Translations under genes and position numbers: made by a program
In this document: positions 20,301 through 22,542 of the stretch, in pieces
Position numbering within the stretch: the stretch's first letter is position 1
How the letters are laid out: every line of letters begins with the position of its first letter
Origin: Bacteroidales bacterium UBA4331
GTDB taxonomy: Bacteria; Bacteroidota; Bacteroidia; Bacteroidales; Paludibacteraceae
Assembly (NCBI GenBank): GCA_002394395.1
Contig: DGTR01000001.1
Coordinates: 1 to 22,542, forward strand
Length of the DNA stretch: 22,542 nt
Direction: 5' to 3'
The notes under the pieces: model-generated
Seen by the model: only the letters and a program-made list of their open reading frames with translations
Databases searched by the model: none
What the model was told of the DNA's origin: nothing

Positions 20301-22542
20301 TTGTACGATCTACCGTGAAATGAGGATCACTGGACGCAATCGTCAACTCGCCATCACACGTACTATAATCAATATAGAATTTTGCAGTAGTCGTATTTCC
20401 TACCGTATTCGTCGGCAATGCCAACGAAGCAATCTTCTCTTTGCCTGCATTCTGAATATTGATGTACGATTTACGAGATACCTTGATATTCTTATACCAT
20501 TTGCGCAAGGTTGCACCTGTCTTGGCACCAAAACGAATATGCGTTACATATTCATTGTTTTTCAAACCGGTAAAACTATACGGACCAAAATCCTTATAAT
20601 CTGTGGACAAATCCGGATTGCATATATCACGCCAAGATGTTCCGTTATCTACAGAATACTGTGCCACGAAATAGTTTGCACCTGCTGTTTGACGTTTCGC
20701 AGAGAACCAAATCTTATCTACCGGAGCAGTTATCGCAATTGATGAGCCATATTCACCTTGGAATTCGTAAATATCATTATAAAAATCACGCTCTGTATTA
20801 TCTTCCAATACATAACAGGTCGGAGGAGCCTCAACACCCACCGCTGCTACGATATCAGCCTCTGCGGCGTAATACTTATAGTTCTCTGCTTGAGACAAGT
20901 GCCAGATTGCATAGCCGTTTTCATTCGTACTCGTAATCGTTGCCGATGCTGCCGTACCGGACATAGTAGCTATTGTCTCACCGTAAGTTTGCTCAATACT
21001 AATCGGATAATGGCTGTAATCGGTATGATTCGTTGTGATAACAACCGTCGCACTCTGGTTATTATCCATCAATTTCGTCCAATCGGTGCTCTCATCATTC
21101 CATACACAACTAAATGCATTTGCGTACTTAGCTACTGCAATTCGATAGGTAGCCGTTGCACCGGTATGTTTACGCGTCTCTTTCTGATAGAAAGCAATCT
21201 TCGTTGCACCTGCATTCTTCGCCGTAATGAGTTTTGTGCCCGGCTCAAAGGTCGCCAGGTCATTACCGTTATTCAGCGCCTCGTTGTCAAATGAGGTATT
21301 CTCAAACGTATAGTAGAAATCATCTGCACTATTCGCGGTCGGAGCCTCAGCCGAAGTATTCGTAAATACATATTCACCTACTTGCGTACCATCTACCAAC
21401 ATATCGTAGTCTTTACCGCTAAACGCAGTCACATATTTCTTAACAGTCAACGTGATCGTCAAGGTATCCAATGCCTCAAAACGCGGCGTTTGATCTTGCC
21501 AAATCTTAATCGTCACCGTCGTGGACGCACCGAACATCTGATTATTGCTATTCGGAATCACGATCTTGTTGTTCGCTACATCGTAGTGAGCCAAGGTTTC
21601 ATTCGACGAACTGGTCTGTACAGTTGCATCACTATTCTGTACGTCACGAACATTCGTTACCTCCTGATCTACGAATCGCTCAAATGCCGTATTGGAAATA
21701 GTCATTGTGTTCGCGCGCTTACTTACGCTCACTACAAACTCATCCGTCACTTCATTATAATAATCCGTCTGAGCCTTCGTCGCACGAATCGTATAATCGC
21801 CGATAGCCGTTGCCGAGAAAATATTGCCTTCACCAATCGTTGCATTCGCCTTATTATCGCTGATTACCTCATAAGTCACAACACCTGCACGATTTGCTTC
21901 TACCGGATCAACGGTCTGCGATTTAATCAGGCCATCCAAATCAATCTTTGAATCGGCTGCTCCGGCATCGATACCATTCACAGCAACCTTCACCGCGCCA
22001 TCATTCATCTCTATCGCCTGCGTCGCGCGCGCTATATTAATAGGTACTACACACGTGGGCGCACTATACATACCGCTATCCGTCGGAGTGAAAGTCACGC
22101 CATAATTATGCGATCCGGCATCTTCTACCACTTGATAATCCTTGTTCGTCCAAGCAAACGTACCGCCTACTGCGGTATTCGCTACACCACGCAAGGTCAC
22201 TTTCGCTTCACCATCATTGGCAATTGTACTATTCTCCAGTTTCTGCAAATACTTAATCTCTGTACCTGCACTCGGAGCCGTTAATGTCGGAGCAACTTTG
22301 CTCACCTCTACATTTTGAACCGTAGCAGAAGTAGCTGCATATTCATTATTACCCGGCTGAGTAACCGTAATTGCAATCGTTCCTGATTTCAAGAACGTCA
22401 TCTCGGATCCATTGAACGAAGCGACACCTGCAGGGCTTGCCGAATACGTAAACGCTGTCAATTTAGAGTTAGCCTCAGCACTCAACGTCACCTTATCCGT
22501 TGTCTTATAAGCTGTTCCGATAGTGTGCGATGTAATACTCTG
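17344..22542 (-). CDS. Giant Ig-like surface protein, 5' end beyond the window
   Basis: The frame is open to the right edge, giving 1732 visible residues and no start. The N-terminal visible third has Ig-like/MBG-type repeats (TYSASPAGVASF, PGNNEYAATSATV, KAQTDYYNEVTDEF). Two related modules follow, near 20350-20820 and 19090-19560. Each has an IRF strand, an IKVxRKxY motif and a DYSxxxGDL or DYSTCDGEL strand. Between them is a Big_2-like stretch (VVGEGTATLTASAEGND). Short beta-helix-like repeats (18600-18830) and a module with KWYGFTVPFPVDV (near 18400) come next. The last 40 residues (GVENVES to RMYDVTGKKVK) resemble the short C-terminal motif of exported Bacteroidales proteins, which suggests type IX-like secretion and surface attachment. 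Function may be adhesion or matrix building; ligand unknown. A call at a GTG (22491) would be an artefact of the window edge. Confidence 0.88.
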   Translation of the reverse strand, partial: QSITSHTIGTAYKTTDKVTLSAEANSKLTAFTYSASPAGVASFNGSEMTFLKSGTIAITVTQPGNNEYAATSATVQNVEVSKVAPTLTAPSAGTEIKYLQKLENSTIANDGEAKVTLRGVANTAVGGTFAWTNKDYQVVEDAGSHNYGVTFTPTDSGMYSAPTCVVPINIARATQAIEMNDGAVKVAVNGIDAGAADSKIDLDGLIKSQTVDPVEANRAGVVTYEVISDNKANATIGEGNIFSATAIGDYTIRATKAQTDYYNEVTDEFVVSVSKRANTMTISNTAFERFVDQEVTNVRDVQNSDATVQTSSSNETLAHYDVANNKIVIPNSNNQMFGASTTVTIKIWQDQTPRFEALDTLTITLTVKKYVTAFSGKDYDMLVDGTQVGEYVFTNTSAEAPTANSADDFYYTFENTSFDNEALNNGNDLATFEPGTKLITAKNAGATKIAFYQKETRKHTGATATYRIAVAKYANAFSCVWNDESTDWTKLMDNNQSATVVITTNHTDYSHYPISIEQTYGETIATMSGTAASATITSTNENGYAIWHLSQAENYKYYAAEADIVAAVGVEAPPTCYVLEDNTERDFYNDIYEFQGEYGSSIAITAPVDKIWFSAKRQTAGANYFVAQYSVDNGTSWRDICNPDLSTDYKDFGPYSFTGLKNNEYVTHIRFGAKTGATLRKWYKNIKVSRKSYINIQNAGKEKIASLALPTNTVGNTTTAKFYIDYSTCDGELTIASSDPHFTVDRTTISVSGDNLTETTKEEVTVTYSSDAEGNHVGVITVSSSYQVAALSVSGVTNKRVQTIEWNAGFNTDPITLAVGTIVNDKNIAAVASSTNRVYYASDDESVIAIMNDGKEFAVVGEGTATLTASAEGNDMWSDVSVTRTVVATEKDIQEIVWNQIFPRFMEIGSEVELDADVYIRHGDQRTYSEERSALITYSCPLNNGIISVSGNKMRILAYGETTVWADVAGNADYAAAARVKVVVNVRQPSQGCETPFVLNHEGTVTISLDFDWSDWKYPECNSEVITLDNTQGKPDKLSYQYKGEEVAVLGLAGNVNAQQRVDGVWTNLNNGVAAVANEWRTVENLQLDERADAIRFYRAEGGKGKHHFRDIKVTRKQYLTASVESINVGDIKVGQTRVVNVEFDYSDVKGDLAARAENTANGLTIANNGAIDVGCGSFGHYQLPVTIVPTEVNNEWTNTVYVKDPITNLEISVNLTANVLPADELYWNDTTAVPGTNANVTINEDFIVNGDVTLNKLTVDDSVIVTIDGDVTVASLTIEEGATVIVKSGNTLTIGDEDIKDEDTYGNLYVEDNATLILDAAAKLQVNDFTIESSIGTSDGSAVSGQVTNAQTMSFANAYIEINMDPSGVMDDSKWYGFTVPFPVDVYEGVSRKEGDTYRQCVYGTHYMIAEYDANQRLNTGKGWKYITGNTLEPGKFYFFTVNGSWNTYRFKSKEATYTQPAAVSLTMNGEGPDANWCAVGNSMLQHVTANFSGSGYVQVYKNGLDAYLPVSISEAAFVVGCPFFIQATEETLLVLNATNSASAYYAPRRAQAHNGVARINLTPVDGGYSDQIYVSGTDKEQEGYVMGHDLSKAGLSKEVSQLWIANYGQKLSVHEAAWQGENAICPLGIYVPEEGEYTLTATQPEDGTQVYLTIDGTPVWNISETAYILSLGKGTMNNYGLMLLQASRMPTGVENVESADDEKAQKIILNNQLYILRDSRMYDVTGKKVK

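Noticed and set aside
17773..21951. Several plus-strand frames of 60-256 residues opposite the giant gene
   Set aside because: All are antisense shadows of a continuous 5.2-kb minus-strand frame with coherent Ig-like modules.
1..22542. tRNA, rRNA or insertion-sequence genes
   Set aside because: I found no cloverleaf, rRNA-like stretch or transposase motif on either strand.

Overview
The window looks like a chromosomal piece from an uncultured Bacteroidales bacterium, probably a gut lineage. The evidence is TTTG/TAnnTTTG promoters, absence of Shine-Dalgarno sites, lipoproteins with acidic residues after the lipobox cysteine, a Bacteroidetes-type LepB, a DUF4861 protein beside a GH28 enzyme, and a giant Ig-like surface protein with a short Bacteroidales-style C-terminal motif. 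I cannot resolve the genus.

Layout. Positions 1-531 hold the terminator of an off-window gene, a patchwork of short periodic repeats and a promoter. Two small lipoprotein genes (532-1435) form an operon closed by a UUCG-loop terminator. A near-identical promoter then starts an unbroken plus-strand run of 14 genes (1596-16993) with no convincing internal terminator: dapB, lepB, a WbqC-like gene, a branched-chain aminotransferase, a POT peptide transporter, a coiled-coil protein, rsmI, a Wzx-type flippase, ribE, two FKBP-type isomerases, a second flippase, truA, a GH28 pectinase lipoprotein and a DUF4861 lipoprotein. Several neighbours overlap by 4 nt; flippase 1 and ribE overlap by 41 nt. A 15-bp perfect stem at 17011-17045 separates this run from the minus strand. 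That strand carries a 45-aa peptide gene with its own promoter (17124-17261) and the 3' 5.2 kb of a giant surface protein that runs off the right edge.

How the genes work together. Most of the run is housekeeping: lysine/peptidoglycan precursor synthesis, protein export, branched-chain amino acids, 16S rRNA methylation, riboflavin, tRNA pseudouridylation. A cell-envelope theme joins it (flippases, lipoproteins, periplasmic isomerase), and the GH28/DUF4861 pair points to pectin-type glycan breakdown. The giant protein is probably exported and displayed.

The most unusual feature is a window-wide set of degenerate micro-repeat arrays with locked periods of 7, 8, 9, 11 or 15 bp, in several unrelated sequence families. 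They sit between genes, across start and stop codons, and in frame inside dapB, the WbqC-like gene, the coiled-coil gene, ribE and the DUF4861 gene. The same family recurs at separate loci in both orientations, which suggests a dispersal process rather than local slippage alone.
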